From NCBI RefSeq assembly GCF_003058165.1, contig NZ_QBUC01000031.1:1-35750 (forward strand): a DNA stretch of 35,750 bases, read 5' to 3'. How positions within the stretch are numbered: position 1 is the stretch's first letter; the number at the start of each line of letters is the position of its first letter. The DNA is from Paenisporosarcina sp. OV554. GTDB lineage: Bacteria > Bacillota > Bacilli > Bacillales_A > Planococcaceae. The translations under genes were made by a program, and so were the position numbers. Under the pieces are notes generated by a model that was given only the letters and a program-made list of their open reading frames with translations, made no database searches and was not told the origin of the DNA. Below, piece by piece: positions 23,736 through 32,787 of this stretch.

Positions 23736-24693
23736 AGGACTAAAAAAATATTTTCCTATTCGTAAAGGCTTACTTAGTAGAGTATCAGGGCATGTGAAGG
23801 CTGTTGATGATGTTTCCTTTTATGTCAATAAAGGCGAAACACTAGGAATTGTAGGCGAATCCGGATGTGGAAAATCTACTACGGGTCGCATGCTTATGAG
23901 ATTGCTAGAGCCGTCTGAAGGTAAAGTGTTTTTTGATGGAAAAGAATTGACCAGCATTTCAAGTGACGACATGCGAAAAGCCCGTCGTGAAATTCAAATG
24001 GTTTTTCAAGATCCATATGCATCTCTAAATCCAAGACATACAATTGAAAAGATTTTAGAAGAGCCTTTAATTGTTCACGGTATTGGTAATCCAAAAGAAC
24101 GGAAAAAGAAAGTCCGTGATTTTCTGGAAATTGTTGGGCTTAGTAGTTATCATGCAAAACGTTATCCTCACCAATTTAGTGGGGGTCAACGTCAACGTAT
24201 TGGAATTGCAAGGGCTTTAATGACTAACCCAAAACTCATCATTGCTGACGAACCTGTATCTGCACTTGATGTATCGATACAAGCACAAGTTTTGAACTTA
24301 ATGCAAGATTTGCAAAAAGAATTAAACCTGACTTACATATTTATTGCGCATGACTTAGGTGTTGTGCGTCATATAAGTGATCGTGTAGGGGTTATGTATC
24401 TTGGCAAAATGGTCGAGGTTGCAGTAAGTGAGAAGCTTTATGATAAGCCTCTACACCCATATACACAGGCTTTATTGTCTGCTGTACCGGTTCCAGATCC
24501 GAATTTTGTACGGGATCAGATCCTTATTAAAGGAGATATTCCAAGTCCATCAAATCCGCCATCTGGATGTACATTCCACACGCGCTGTCCGTTTAAAATG
24601 GATGTGTGTACAAAAATCGTACCAAAGTTAGTAGAAGTTGAACCAGGTCATTCTGTTGCCTGCCACCTATATGGTGAACAAGCGCAACAATGA
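23710..24693 (+). CDS. dppF: Oligo/dipeptide ABC importer ATPase (DppF/OppF type)
   Basis: A 327-residue second ATPase of the importer. LKKYFPIRKGLLSR at the N-terminus marks the OppF/DppF branch. Walker A GESGCGKS (49-56), FQDPYASLNPR, signature FSGGQRQR (Phe in place of Leu, usual in this branch), Walker B LIIADEPVSALD, and a Cys-containing C-terminal tail (GCTFHTRCPFKMDVC). It starts inside the preceding gene with AGGAGG upstream, implying coupled translation and balanced amounts of the two ATPases. Confidence 0.92.
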   Translation: MTEPLLKVEGLKKYFPIRKGLLSRVSGHVKAVDDVSFYVNKGETLGIVGESGCGKSTTGRMLMRLLEPSEGKVFFDGKELTSISSDDMRKARREIQMVFQDPYASLNPRHTIEKILEEPLIVHGIGNPKERKKKVRDFLEIVGLSSYHAKRYPHQFSGGQRQRIGIARALMTNPKLIIADEPVSALDVSIQAQVLNLMQDLQKELNLTYIFIAHDLGVVRHISDRVGVMYLGKMVEVAVSEKLYDKPLHPYTQALLSAVPVPDPNFVRDQILIKGDIPSPSNPPSGCTFHTRCPFKMDVCTKIVPKLVEVEPGHSVACHLYGEQAQQ

Positions 24694-24719
24694 TAAATAG
24701 AAAATTTGGAGGGGTCAAT

Positions 24720-26336
24720 TTGAATAAAAAGAAACTGTGGTCACTTGCTTTGTTACTAATGCTAGTCCTCTCAACGATTTTAGCAGCATGTTCATCTGAT
24801 TCATCAGATGGCGGTAAAGGGGAAGACAAAGGCGGAGATAGTGCAGAGCCTAAAATCTTAGTATTTGGACGTGGTGGAGATTCTGTATCTCTAGACCCTG
24901 CAAGAGCAACTGATGGGGAATCATTTAAAGTAACACAAAACGTTTTTGAAACATTATTAAACTTTGGTGACAAAGATACAACAATTAACGAAGGTCTTGC
25001 AACTAAATGGGAGCCTTCTGAAGATGGACTTACTTATACATTTACACTTCGTGAAGGTGTGAAATTCCACGATGGCACTGACTTTAACGCAGAAGCAGTA
25101 GTGAAAAACTTCGAGCGTTGGGCAAATGGAACTGAAGATCAATTCCCTTACTACGCTTCAATGTTTGGTGGCTTTAAAGGTGACGAGGGTCATGTAATCG
25201 ATTCTGTAACTGCAGATGGAGACTATACAGTCGTGTTCAAATTGAAACGTCCACAATCTCCTTTCTTGAAAAACATTGCAATGAGTCCGTTCGCAATTGC
25301 AAGCCCTACAGCATTTGAGAAGTTTGGCGATAAATTTGGAGATAATCCAGTAGGTACAGGTCCATTTACATTTGTTGAATGGAAGAAAAATGATTCAATA
25401 ACTATTGATAAAAACGCTGATTATTGGGATAAAGAATTACCAAAATTAGATAAAGTCATTTTCCGTGCAATTCCTGATAACTCAGCTCGTTTGAATGCTT
25501 TATCTACAAATGAAATTGACTTAGCTGACGGAATTAACCCATCTGATACAAAAACAGTAACAGATAATGCTAAATTACAATTATTTGAACGTCCATCAAT
25601 GAATGTAGGGTACTTAGGTTTAACTAATACTCGACCTCCATTTGATAATGTGAAAGTTCGCCAAGCAGTAAATCATGCTATCGATAAACAAGCTATCATT
25701 GATGCTTTCTTTAATGGTGGAGCAGAAATTGCAAAAAACCCAATGCCATCATCAATCAGTGGTTACAATGATGATATTGCAGGATATGACTTTAATCCTG
25801 AAAAAGCAAAAGCGTTACTAAAAGAAGCAGGATTTGAAGATGGATTTGAAATGGAACTATGGGCAATGCCAGTTCCAAGACCATATATGCCTGATGGCAC
25901 TAAAGTAGCAGAAGTTATTCAAAAAAACCTTGCTGACATTGGTATTAAAGCAAAAATCGTTTCTTATGAATGGGCAACATATTTAGAGAAAACTAAAAAT
26001 GGTGAAGCAGATGCATTCATGTTAGGTTGGACTGGCGATAATGGTGATGCAGATAACTTCCTTTACACTTTGCTTGATAAAGACAATATCGGAAGCAATA
26101 ACTACTCATTCTATAGCAATGACAAAGTACACGACATCTTAATTGCTGCACAATCAGAAGTTGATGAAGACAAGCGAAATGAACTTTACGCTCAAGCGCA
26201 AGAAATCATTTTCGAAGACGCACCTTGGGTACCGCTTGCACACTCTACACCACTTCTTGCGGGTAACGCAGATTTGGTAAACTTCACCCCACATCCAACG
26301 GGTTCTGATAGATTAAATGAAGTAGACTTCAAGTAA
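24720..26336 (+). CDS. dppA: Dipeptide-binding lipoprotein (DppA-like, SBP family 5)
   Basis: A 538-residue extracytoplasmic receptor for the importer. It has a lipoprotein signal with lipobox LAAC, so Cys24 would be lipidated, then a Ser/Gly/Asp linker. Family-5 features: NVFETLLNF, YTFTLREGVKFHDGT, GTGPF, and a C-terminal half with NPMPSSISGYNDD and GWTGDNGDADNF that recalls E. coli DppA rather than OppA, hence dipeptides. TTG start at 24720, 5 nt after GGAGGGG; the upstream ATG at 24690 has no ribosome site. The 286-bp gap downstream contains a weak hairpin and repeat copies, which may raise its level relative to the permeases. Confidence 0.9.
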   Translation: MNKKKLWSLALLLMLVLSTILAACSSDSSDGGKGEDKGGDSAEPKILVFGRGGDSVSLDPARATDGESFKVTQNVFETLLNFGDKDTTINEGLATKWEPSEDGLTYTFTLREGVKFHDGTDFNAEAVVKNFERWANGTEDQFPYYASMFGGFKGDEGHVIDSVTADGDYTVVFKLKRPQSPFLKNIAMSPFAIASPTAFEKFGDKFGDNPVGTGPFTFVEWKKNDSITIDKNADYWDKELPKLDKVIFRAIPDNSARLNALSTNEIDLADGINPSDTKTVTDNAKLQLFERPSMNVGYLGLTNTRPPFDNVKVRQAVNHAIDKQAIIDAFFNGGAEIAKNPMPSSISGYNDDIAGYDFNPEKAKALLKEAGFEDGFEMELWAMPVPRPYMPDGTKVAEVIQKNLADIGIKAKIVSYEWATYLEKTKNGEADAFMLGWTGDNGDADNFLYTLLDKDNIGSNNYSFYSNDKVHDILIAAQSEVDEDKRNELYAQAQEIIFEDAPWVPLAHSTPLLAGNADLVNFTPHPTGSDRLNEVDFK

Positions 26337-26347
26337 AAGATAGATTG

Positions 26348-26378
26348 ATGGGGAGAAGTCTTCGTGATTTCTTCCCAT
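26348..26378 (+). terminator. Weak terminator or attenuator after the binding-protein gene
   Basis: ATGGGGAGAAG (26348-26358) pairs with TTTCTTCCCAT (26368-26378) through two G-T pairs; the tail is TTTATAAT. Placed between binding protein and permease genes, it may allow partial read-through only. Confidence 0.5.
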
Positions 26379-26417
26379 TTATAATGAACAAAAGCAATGA
26401 CGTAACTCTTAATTTAT

Positions 26418-26588
26418 TGTCTAGCATTGTGGGTGTCTTCTTATGATGTCCCGCTCTGCTATTCATAGTGTCTAGCTTTGCGGGGCAGGCCGCACCTAAG
26501 CTTCAGATTTTGAAGCGGAAACAAGTTTCCGTTTCAAATCTTCCAGCGCCGGTGTCGCCCTAACTTACCCCGCTCCGCTTTTCATAGT
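26418..26588 (+). repeat. Two tandem copies of a TGTCTAGC...TTCATAGT hairpin repeat
   Basis: Copy 1 (26418-26469, 52 bp) and copy 2 (26469-26588, 120 bp) share ends: TGTCTAGCnTTG at the left, CCGCTCnGCTnTTCATAGT at the right. Copy 2 folds into a long structure: GCGGGG (26480-26485) with CCCCGC (26568-26573), and GATTTTGAAGCGGAAAC (26506-26522) with 26525-26540. Copy 1 seems to have lost the middle. It resembles long hairpin repeats starting GTCTAGCT that I recall in Bacillaceae (bcr-like). It lies inside the dpp operon and carries no gene. Confidence 0.75.
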
Positions 26589-26622
26589 AATACATACTGC
26601 ATTAGATGGAGAGGTGAAGACA

Positions 26623-27627
26623 ATGCTTCACTATATCGGACGAAGACTCTTACAATTAATCCCCGTATTATTAGGCATGACGTTTGTTGTTTTCATGATT
26701 ATTCGGGCAATACCGGGTGATCCAGCACAAGTAATTTTGGGGCAACAAGCATCAGAATCAGCAATTCTTGCACTTCGCACTAAACTTGGATTAGACAATC
26801 CATGGTATATTCAGTACTTTGATTACTTAATGGGCCTTTTAAAAGGCGATCTTGGGGAATCGTTGCGTACGATGAATCCCGTTTCAAATGAAATTTGGAC
26901 ATACTTAGCAGCTACTTTTGAATTATCGTTATTTGCAATATTAATAGCAATTATTGTCGGAGTGAATGCAGGTATTATTTCCGCTTGGTTCCAGAATTCA
27001 TGGTTTGACTATACGGCTATGATATTAGCATTAGTGGGTGTATCAATGCCGATTTTCTGGTTAGGGTTAATGCTTCAATATATTTTCGGTATTGAACTAG
27101 GAATCTTGCCAACTACCGGACGGGAAGAAGTGCGAAATCCGGTTGAATCAATGACCAACATTTACGTACTCGACACCATTATGCAAGGTAGGTTTGATCA
27201 GTTAGGTACGGTTTTTAAACACTTAGTGTTACCTGGTCTTGCACTTGCAACTATTCCGATGGCTATTATCGCACGTATGACACGTTCAAGCATGCTTGAA
27301 GTTATGCGTTCTGATTACGTTCGGACCGCTCGTGCGAAAGGTCAAAAAATGTTCTGGGTTGTGTACAAGCATGCATTGAAAAATGCGATTATTCCTGTGT
27401 TAACAATTATTGGTCTTCAAATGGGTTTGCTTCTTGGAGGCGCGATATTAACAGAAACTATCTTTGGATGGCCAGGTGTCGGTCGTTATATTTATGAAGC
27501 GATTAACTTCCGTGACTATCCTGTTATTCAATCCGGTATTCTAGTAGTAGCATTTATTTTCGTAATGATTAACTTAGTCATTGATGTGCTATACAGCTTA
27601 ATTGATCCACGAATTAAATATGATTAA
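26623..27627 (+). CDS. dppB: Dipeptide ABC importer permease (DppB type)
   Basis: A 334-residue inner-membrane subunit with about six helices. It starts YIGRRLLQLIPVLLGMTFVVF, the standard DppB opening, and has the ATPase-contact EAA loop RTARAKGQKMFWVVYKHALKNA near residue 235. GGAGAGG (26608-26614) lies 8 nt before the ATG at 26623; the GTG at 26614 is inside that site and is rejected. It follows the repeat-filled gap after the binding protein and is 17 nt from the second permease. Confidence 0.92.
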   Translation: MLHYIGRRLLQLIPVLLGMTFVVFMIIRAIPGDPAQVILGQQASESAILALRTKLGLDNPWYIQYFDYLMGLLKGDLGESLRTMNPVSNEIWTYLAATFELSLFAILIAIIVGVNAGIISAWFQNSWFDYTAMILALVGVSMPIFWLGLMLQYIFGIELGILPTTGREEVRNPVESMTNIYVLDTIMQGRFDQLGTVFKHLVLPGLALATIPMAIIARMTRSSMLEVMRSDYVRTARAKGQKMFWVVYKHALKNAIIPVLTIIGLQMGLLLGGAILTETIFGWPGVGRYIYEAINFRDYPVIQSGILVVAFIFVMINLVIDVLYSLIDPRIKYD

Positions 27628-27644
27628 GAAGGAGGAATCTCAAC

Positions 27645-28538
27645 ATGTCCAAATTGGAGCCTAAATCAACTAATGTAGCACCACAAACAGATAAAGTAGC
27701 AGGCCCTTGGTACGAAGCATGGCGAAGCTTTAAGAAAAGTAAAATTGCCGTTGTAGGAGCTGGGATTGTCCTATTCTTTATCATCGTGGCATTGATTGGA
27801 CCTTGGATAGCACCTCAAGGTATCAATGATCAAGTATTAGCAAATCGTCTGCTAAAACCCTCAAGAGAATTTTGGCTTGGTACAGATGACTTTGGTAGAG
27901 ATATTTTATCTCGTATTATTCACGGAGCACGAATTTCATTATGGGTTGGATTCTTTTCTGTTATCGGTTCTGTTGTAGTAGGTAGTATTTTAGGAATTGT
28001 TGCAGGGTATTACGGCAAATGGATAGACACTATCATTTCTCGTGTATTTGATATAATGCTCGCTTTCCCAAGTATTTTATTAGCTATCGCAGTTGTTTCG
28101 GTATTAGGACCATCTCTTCAAAATGCGTTAATTGCCATTGCGATTATTAATGTACCTAATTTTGGTCGTTTAATTCGTTCGAAGGTTTTGAGCATAAAAG
28201 AAGAAGAATATATTACATCAGCAAAAGCAATCGGTATGCAAGATATCCGAATCTTGTTTTCTCATATCTTACCCAACTCAATGGCTCCTGTAATTGTGCA
28301 AGGCACACTCGCTATTGCAACTGCAATTATTGAAGCTGCTGCGCTTGGGTTCCTTGGTCTTGGTGCAGAAGCACCATTACCTGAGTGGGGAAAAATGTTA
28401 GCAGATGCCCGTGTGAATTTCATCAATGCGCCCTGGACGATGATTTTCCCAGGTCTAGCCATTATGTTAACTGTATTAGGATTTAACTTAATGGGTGACG
28501 GCTTGCGAGATGCATTAGATCCACGAATGAAGAGTTAA
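27645..28538 (+). CDS. dppC: Dipeptide ABC importer permease (DppC type)
   Basis: A 297-residue permease. It has a short hydrophilic N-terminus (to about 28), then RSFKKSKIAVVGAGIVLFF as the first helix, the family motif HWLGTDDFGRD in the form FWLGTDDFGRDILSRI, five further helices and the EAA loop ITSAKAIGMQDIRILFSHIL. AGGAGG precedes the ATG. Last gene of the operon, closed by a terminator at 28549-28587. Confidence 0.92.
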   Translation: MSKLEPKSTNVAPQTDKVAGPWYEAWRSFKKSKIAVVGAGIVLFFIIVALIGPWIAPQGINDQVLANRLLKPSREFWLGTDDFGRDILSRIIHGARISLWVGFFSVIGSVVVGSILGIVAGYYGKWIDTIISRVFDIMLAFPSILLAIAVVSVLGPSLQNALIAIAIINVPNFGRLIRSKVLSIKEEEYITSAKAIGMQDIRILFSHILPNSMAPVIVQGTLAIATAIIEAAALGFLGLGAEAPLPEWGKMLADARVNFINAPWTMIFPGLAIMLTVLGFNLMGDGLRDALDPRMKS

Positions 28539-28548
28539 TAAGAAGTAA

Positions 28549-28587
28549 AAGAAGCTACCCATTCTCATATGGATAGCTTCTTTTTTT
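28549..28587 (+). terminator. dpp operon terminator
   Basis: 14-bp stem with one mismatch (28549-28562 with 28569-28582), 6-nt loop, followed by a T-run to 28587. Confidence 0.88.
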
Positions 28588-28592
28588 ATAGA

Positions 28593-28675
28593 TAAACAAA
28601 TATACGGTCACTCACACTAGGTTTTCGACCATTTAACTTGGGTTTCCGCCCATCGCTTGGAGAAGGAAACCATTC
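28593..28675 (-). repeat. Inverted, degenerate copy of the 21-bp repeat array (four units)
   Basis: On the minus strand units begin at 28675 (GAATGG), 28654 (GATGGGCGGAAA), 28634 (AAATGGTCGAAAA) and 28613 (GAGTGACCG), spaced 21, 20 and 21 bp. They match the consensus GARTGGKCGGAAA of the array at 8418-8565, in opposite orientation. The remaining bases up to 28750 show nothing I can name. Confidence 0.75.
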
Positions 28676-28753
28676 CTCCGGAGAAAGACACGAGTTTGGA
28701 AAATATCCTCTGCAAGTCAGAAAATAAAATAATGCAAAATAATAAACCACAAA

Positions 28754-28787
28754 AAAGCAGCCATCCTATAAAAGAGATGACTGCTTT
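28754..28787 (-). terminator. ygaE terminator
   Basis: 12-bp stem with one mismatch (28754-28765 with 28776-28787); on the minus strand a T-run continues through 28756-28751. Confidence 0.8.
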
Positions 28788-28790
28788 CAT

Positions 28791-29870
28791 TCAAAATCCG
28801 TCTTCAAGTTCAACTTTTATTTCTTCACCGTGATAATTTTGATGAGAAACAATGAGCGTATCTAAATGCTCCAACTGTTCTTCATAATCCAGTACAGCGG
28901 ACAATACATGTAGTAAATGATAAGAGGAGAATATTTCTTCTTCTTTCGAGAGTGCAATTTCTCTCGCGAAAATCTCCATTACTTCATGACGTTTAAGTAA
29001 AGCTTCATTTTCCGTCCATAAGGAATGCTCAGGCTTTAACTTCCCAGTATATTTCAAATGAAGTTGTTCATGGTACGTTAATAAAAAGTCTAGTCTCTCT
29101 TGAATCATTAAACGGAAATGATTAGGTAGATTTGCTAATTCATTTTCATAAATATGAAGTCGTTTTAAAACTTCCCAACTTTTATTCGCCACAGAAATCA
29201 TTTGGCGGTAGACAACAAGTTTACGGGCTTTCGCACGTTTTTCGTTACGGAAGTAGCTACGTTCTTCTTTATAGAACAAATAAAACTGATCGATTTTTAT
29301 TAATCGTTCACGTAGCTTTTCAAGTTCTTGTTTGGTTGCCATATGTTCAGAAGCTTGCCGCTTCGCTAATCTCGTCCATCGTATCAACTCATCAGTTGTC
29401 ATATGAATCGAATGAAATAATTTCGTTTCATATTTCGGTGGCATAAATACTAAGTTAACGAAAAATGCAGCAAGCACGCCTACTACGATCGTAGTAAAAC
29501 GAATAAGAGCAAATACAATAAAATCATCGCTCGGCCCTTCCATAATGGCAATGATCGTAACAAGAGCCAATGATATGGATTTTTCTAACTTTAATTTCAA
29601 CATAATTGCGATGGTGATTACAGCAGCTAACCCAACTGCAACATAATGATGACCAAATATGAGAGCAAAAATAACGGCAATTCCAGCACCGATGAAATTT
29701 GATTGAATTTGTTCAATAATCGTTAAATATGAACGATAAATAGAAGGCTGAATAGCAAATATAGCGGCTATTCCCGCAAAAACAGGAGACGGTAAATTCA
29801 GTAAATCAGCCAAGAACAGCGCAAAAACGATTGCGACACCCGTTTTAACGATTCGTGCTCCAAGTTTCAT
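28791..29870 (-). CDS. ygaE: YgaE, aromatic-acid-exporter-like (FUSC/DUF939) membrane protein
   Basis: A 359-residue protein with about six membrane helices in the first 145 residues (IVKTGVAIVFALFLADLLNLPSPVF opening; the motif FAIQPSIYRSY is typical) and a long helical cytoplasmic C-terminal domain with many Glu, Lys and His. It is related to aromatic acid exporters and FUSC proteins; its substrate is unknown. GAAAGGAAAT precedes the ATG. Located next to hemL as in B. subtilis. Transcribed in the same direction as hemL with a 74-bp gap and no clear terminator between them, so co-transcription is possible. Confidence 0.88.
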   Translation of the reverse strand: MKLGARIVKTGVAIVFALFLADLLNLPSPVFAGIAAIFAIQPSIYRSYLTIIEQIQSNFIGAGIAVIFALIFGHHYVAVGLAAVITIAIMLKLKLEKSISLALVTIIAIMEGPSDDFIVFALIRFTTIVVGVLAAFFVNLVFMPPKYETKLFHSIHMTTDELIRWTRLAKRQASEHMATKQELEKLRERLIKIDQFYLFYKEERSYFRNEKRAKARKLVVYRQMISVANKSWEVLKRLHIYENELANLPNHFRLMIQERLDFLLTYHEQLHLKYTGKLKPEHSLWTENEALLKRHEVMEIFAREIALSKEEEIFSSYHLLHVLSAVLDYEEQLEHLDTLIVSHQNYHGEEIKVELEDGF

Positions 29871-29944
29871 AAATGTTGTATTTCCTTTCTCATAACCAAG
29901 CTTCTTGCTACCTTACAGTAGGACTGCTTAGGGGTCAACCTAAA

Positions 29945-31234
29945 TTATATAAGTTGTGAAAATGCATAGTCCACGGCAACAAGTGATTGCATGACATCTT
30001 CTTCTGTGTGAGCAGTTGTTAAGAACCAAGCTTCATACTTAGATGGAGCTAAATTGATGCCTTGTTCTAACATGAGTTTAAAGAAGCGTCCAAAAATTTC
30101 TCCATCAGATGCTTCGGCTTGATCGTAATTTTCAACTATTACATCAGTAAAGTAAATCGTTAAAGCACCCATTAGACGATTTATTGTAATCGTGACATTA
30201 TGTTTACTAGCGGCGTTTAATATACCTTCTTCTAAAATAGCACCTAAACGATCCATCTCTTCATAAATACCCGGTTGTTTTAACACTTCTAAACACGCAA
30301 TTCCAGATAATATAGACGCTGGATTTCCTGCCATAGTTCCCGCTTGATATGCAGGTCCAAGTGGAGCAACTTGTTCCATTATCTCTTTACGTCCACCATA
30401 TGCACCGATTGGTAATCCGCCACCAATGATTTTTCCTAGCGCTGTTAAATCAGGAGTTAACCCAAGCATATCTTGAGCACCACCATAATGGAAACGGAAT
30501 GCTGTAATCACTTCGTCGTAGACAATAAGTGCGCCTTTTTGTTTCGCAATATCATGAACAAGAGGCAAGAAGCCTTCTTTCGGCTCAACAATCCCGAAGT
30601 TTCCTACTATTGGTTCAACTAAAATACATGCAATTTCTTCTCCCCATTGATCCATTGCTTCTCGGAAAGCCTCTGGGTCGTTAAAGGGAATCGTAATTAC
30701 TTCTTTGGCAATCGATTTTGGAACACCTGCTGAATCAGGAATACCAAGTGTTGCAGGACCAGATCCAGCAGCAACGAGTACTAAATCAGAGTGACCGTGA
30801 TAACATCCTGAGAACTTCATAATTTTAGTGCGACCTGTGTAAGCGCGGGACACCCGAATCGTCGTCATGACAGCCTCAGTTCCTGAGTTCACAAAACGTA
30901 CTTTATCCATACCTGGCATTGCTTCTTTTAACATTTTTGCAAACTTTACTTCGTGCGGGGTTGGTGTGCCATATAATAAGCCATTTTCAGCAGCTTTTGT
31001 AATTGCCTTTGTGATATGTGGATGTGCGTGACCTGTAATGATTGGACCATAAGCAGCGAGGAAATCAATGTACTTGTTACCATCTACATCCCAAAAGTAT
31101 GCTCCTTGTGCTCTTTCCATGACAGTTGGTGAACCTCCACCTACAGCTTTGTATGAACGTGAAGGGCTGTTTACCCCACCAACAATATGTTTTAATGCTT
31201 CTTGATGTAAAGCTTCGGAATTTGTTCTCTTCAT
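29945..31234 (-). CDS. gsaB: Glutamate-1-semialdehyde 2,1-aminomutase (GsaB/HemL type)
   Basis: A 429-residue PLP enzyme that makes 5-aminolevulinate for haem. Lys268 in [12 protein letters not shown] binds PLP; the cofactor-binding NSGTEA (117-122), YDEVITAFR and GTMAGNP are all present. The open frame extends to 31339, but ATG 31234 after AAGGAGG is the start and gives exactly the B. subtilis GsaB length. In B. subtilis GsaB is the stand-alone paralogue outside the hem operon, beside ygaE and ygaF as here. A promoter TTGGCG-N18-TATTAT is visible on the minus strand (31298-31269). Confidence 0.94.
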   Translation of the reverse strand: MKRTNSEALHQEALKHIVGGVNSPSRSYKAVGGGSPTVMERAQGAYFWDVDGNKYIDFLAAYGPIITGHAHPHITKAITKAAENGLLYGTPTPHEVKFAKMLKEAMPGMDKVRFVNSGTEAVMTTIRVSRAYTGRTKIMKFSGCYHGHSDLVLVAAGSGPATLGIPDSAGVPKSIAKEVITIPFNDPEAFREAMDQWGEEIACILVEPIVGNFGIVEPKEGFLPLVHDIAKQKGALIVYDEVITAFRFHYGGAQDMLGLTPDLTALGKIIGGGLPIGAYGGRKEIMEQVAPLGPAYQAGTMAGNPASILSGIACLEVLKQPGIYEEMDRLGAILEEGILNAASKHNVTITINRLMGALTIYFTDVIVENYDQAEASDGEIFGRFFKLMLEQGINLAPSKYEAWFLTTAHTEEDVMQSLVAVDYAFSQLI

Positions 31235-31268
31235 ATAATATTCCTCCTTTCCTTTTCTACCATTCTTA

Positions 31269-31298
31269 ATAATAGACAAAAAAGAAGTAGAACGCCAA
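31269..31298 (-). promoter_or_regulatory. gsaB promoter
   Basis: Minus strand TTGGCG (31298-31293), 18-bp spacer, TATTAT (31274-31269). It lies back to back with the bcp promoter; the two -35 boxes are 5 bp apart. Confidence 0.6.
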
Positions 31299-31303
31299 GA
31301 AAA

Positions 31304-31332
31304 TTGAAACTCTGACCAATATTCGGTACGAT
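31304..31332 (+). promoter_or_regulatory. bcp promoter
   Basis: TTGAAA (31304-31309), 17-bp spacer, TACGAT (31327-31332), 31 bp before the bcp start. The -10 is imperfect. No Per box was found here. Confidence 0.5.
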
Positions 31333-31362
31333 TAAACAAATAGTAAAGTGGGGGGATTATTC

Positions 31363-31842
31363 ATGACAACACTCGAAGGTTTGCAAGCACCTGATTTCAC
31401 TTTGAAAAACGAAAAAGGTGTGGATGTATCATTACATAATTTCGCAGGAAAACAATATGTATTGCTTTATTTTTATCCGAAAGATGCAACACCTGGTTGT
31501 ACAACAGAGGCTTGTGACTTTAGAGATGCATATGAATCCTTCAGTGATTTGAATGCCGTTATTTTAGGCGTTAGCCCTGATGGAGAAAAAGCCCATACGA
31601 AATTTATTGAAAAACACGGATTGCCATTTTCATTATTAATAGATGAAGACCATGCAGTTTCTGAAGCTTATGGCGTTTGGTTACTTAAGAAAATGTATGG
31701 TAAAGAATTTATGGGTATTGAACGTTCCACATTTTTAATTGATCCGACTGGAACTGTGGTAAAAGAGTGGCGTAAAGTAAAAGTAAAAGGACATGTAGAA
31801 GAGGCACTTGGTTTATTGCGTGAGTTAGTGACTGCACAATGA
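31363..31842 (+). CDS. bcp: Thioredoxin-dependent peroxiredoxin, Bcp/PrxQ type
   Basis: A 159-residue thiol peroxidase that reduces hydrogen and organic peroxides. The peroxidatic Cys46 in PGCTTEAC, with the resolving Cys51 five residues on, defines the Bcp alpha type; FYPKDATPG and the later ERSTFLID are family motifs. ATG 31363 is chosen over the upstream frame start because GTGGGGGG lies just before it. It is the YgaF counterpart by position. First gene of an operon; its end overlaps the dehydrogenase start by 4 bp. Its place next to perR suits peroxide defence, but its promoter shows no Per box. Confidence 0.92.
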   Translation: MTTLEGLQAPDFTLKNEKGVDVSLHNFAGKQYVLLYFYPKDATPGCTTEACDFRDAYESFSDLNAVILGVSPDGEKAHTKFIEKHGLPFSLLIDEDHAVSEAYGVWLLKKMYGKEFMGIERSTFLIDPTGTVVKEWRKVKVKGHVEEALGLLRELVTAQ

Positions 31843-32786
31843 CAAATGTTTTATTTACTTTCACTGTTAAAGAAGACTTAATGGAACGACTTCGATTTGA
31901 ATTTCCTCAAGTAGATTTCACTGTTTCTACAAGTAAAGATCGAAATGCACTAGAAAAAGCAGAAATCATTATGACCTATGGTGAAGATATAACTAAAGAA
32001 ACACTCGAACAAGCAGTTGACTTGAAATGGCTAATGGTTGCTTCAGCAGGCTTAGAAAAAATGCCATTACGTCAAATTGGTGAACGAAACATCTTAATTA
32101 CAAATGTAAAAGGCATTCATAAAATCCCCATGTCTGAGTCAGTCATGGCACATTTATTAGCAATTAAGCGGGCACTTCCATGGATTTATTCTCAACAGCG
32201 CGAGAATGAATGGAGTAAACGTTCTGGATCGAGCGAGCTCTTTGGCAGTACTGCTCTTATCATTGGTGCGGGTGCAATTGGGAGTGAAATCGGACGTTTA
32301 TTGCAAGCGTTTGGTGTCAAAACAATTGGTTGTAATCGCTCGGGAAATCAAGCTCTACATATGGATGAAATGATTACCTTTGAACAATTAAACAACAAAT
32401 TACCCTCAATGAATATCATCATTTCCGTATTACCAAGCACACAAGAAACACGTGGACTTCTTACATATAATCATTTCGTCTTGATGAAAGAAGATGCAAT
32501 TTTCATGAATTTTGGGCGGGGGGATTTAATTAAAGAAGACCAATTAATAAAAGCGATGTCAGAACGTCAAATCTCATTCTGTGTATTGGATGTTTTTGAA
32601 AATGAACCCCTAGGTGAAGAACATCCTTTTTGGGAAATGGATGGGGTCATCGTTTCACCACATGTATCAAGTCATTCTTCTGAATACGTTCCACGAGCTA
32701 TAGAAATTTTTATGCAGAACCTTCAAGAATGGATAAAAGAAGGAACAGATTTTCAAAATGTTATAGATGTAGAAAAGGGGTATTAA
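31839..32786 (+). CDS. D-isomer-specific 2-hydroxyacid dehydrogenase family protein
   Basis: A 315-residue NAD(P)-dependent oxidoreductase. It has the nucleotide fold GAGAIG (143-148), the substrate Arg227 in FGRGDL, catalytic Glu256 in FENEPL and His275 in SPHVSSHS, so the active site is complete. It resembles the glyoxylate/hydroxypyruvate reductase branch, but the substrate cannot be told. It starts inside the bcp stop (ATGA overlap) and is followed by the adenosyltransferase after 1 nt. B. subtilis has no such gene between ygaF and perR, so this is a lineage-specific addition to the block. Confidence 0.88.
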   Translation: MTNVLFTFTVKEDLMERLRFEFPQVDFTVSTSKDRNALEKAEIIMTYGEDITKETLEQAVDLKWLMVASAGLEKMPLRQIGERNILITNVKGIHKIPMSESVMAHLLAIKRALPWIYSQQRENEWSKRSGSSELFGSTALIIGAGAIGSEIGRLLQAFGVKTIGCNRSGNQALHMDEMITFEQLNNKLPSMNIIISVLPSTQETRGLLTYNHFVLMKEDAIFMNFGRGDLIKEDQLIKAMSERQISFCVLDVFENEPLGEEHPFWEMDGVIVSPHVSSHSSEYVPRAIEIFMQNLQEWIKEGTDFQNVIDVEKGY

Positions 32787-32787
32787 C

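Noticed and set aside
31235-31339. 35-residue N-terminal extension of the aminomutase
   Set aside because: It covers the divergent promoters and has no ribosome site; AAGGAGG precedes ATG 31234.
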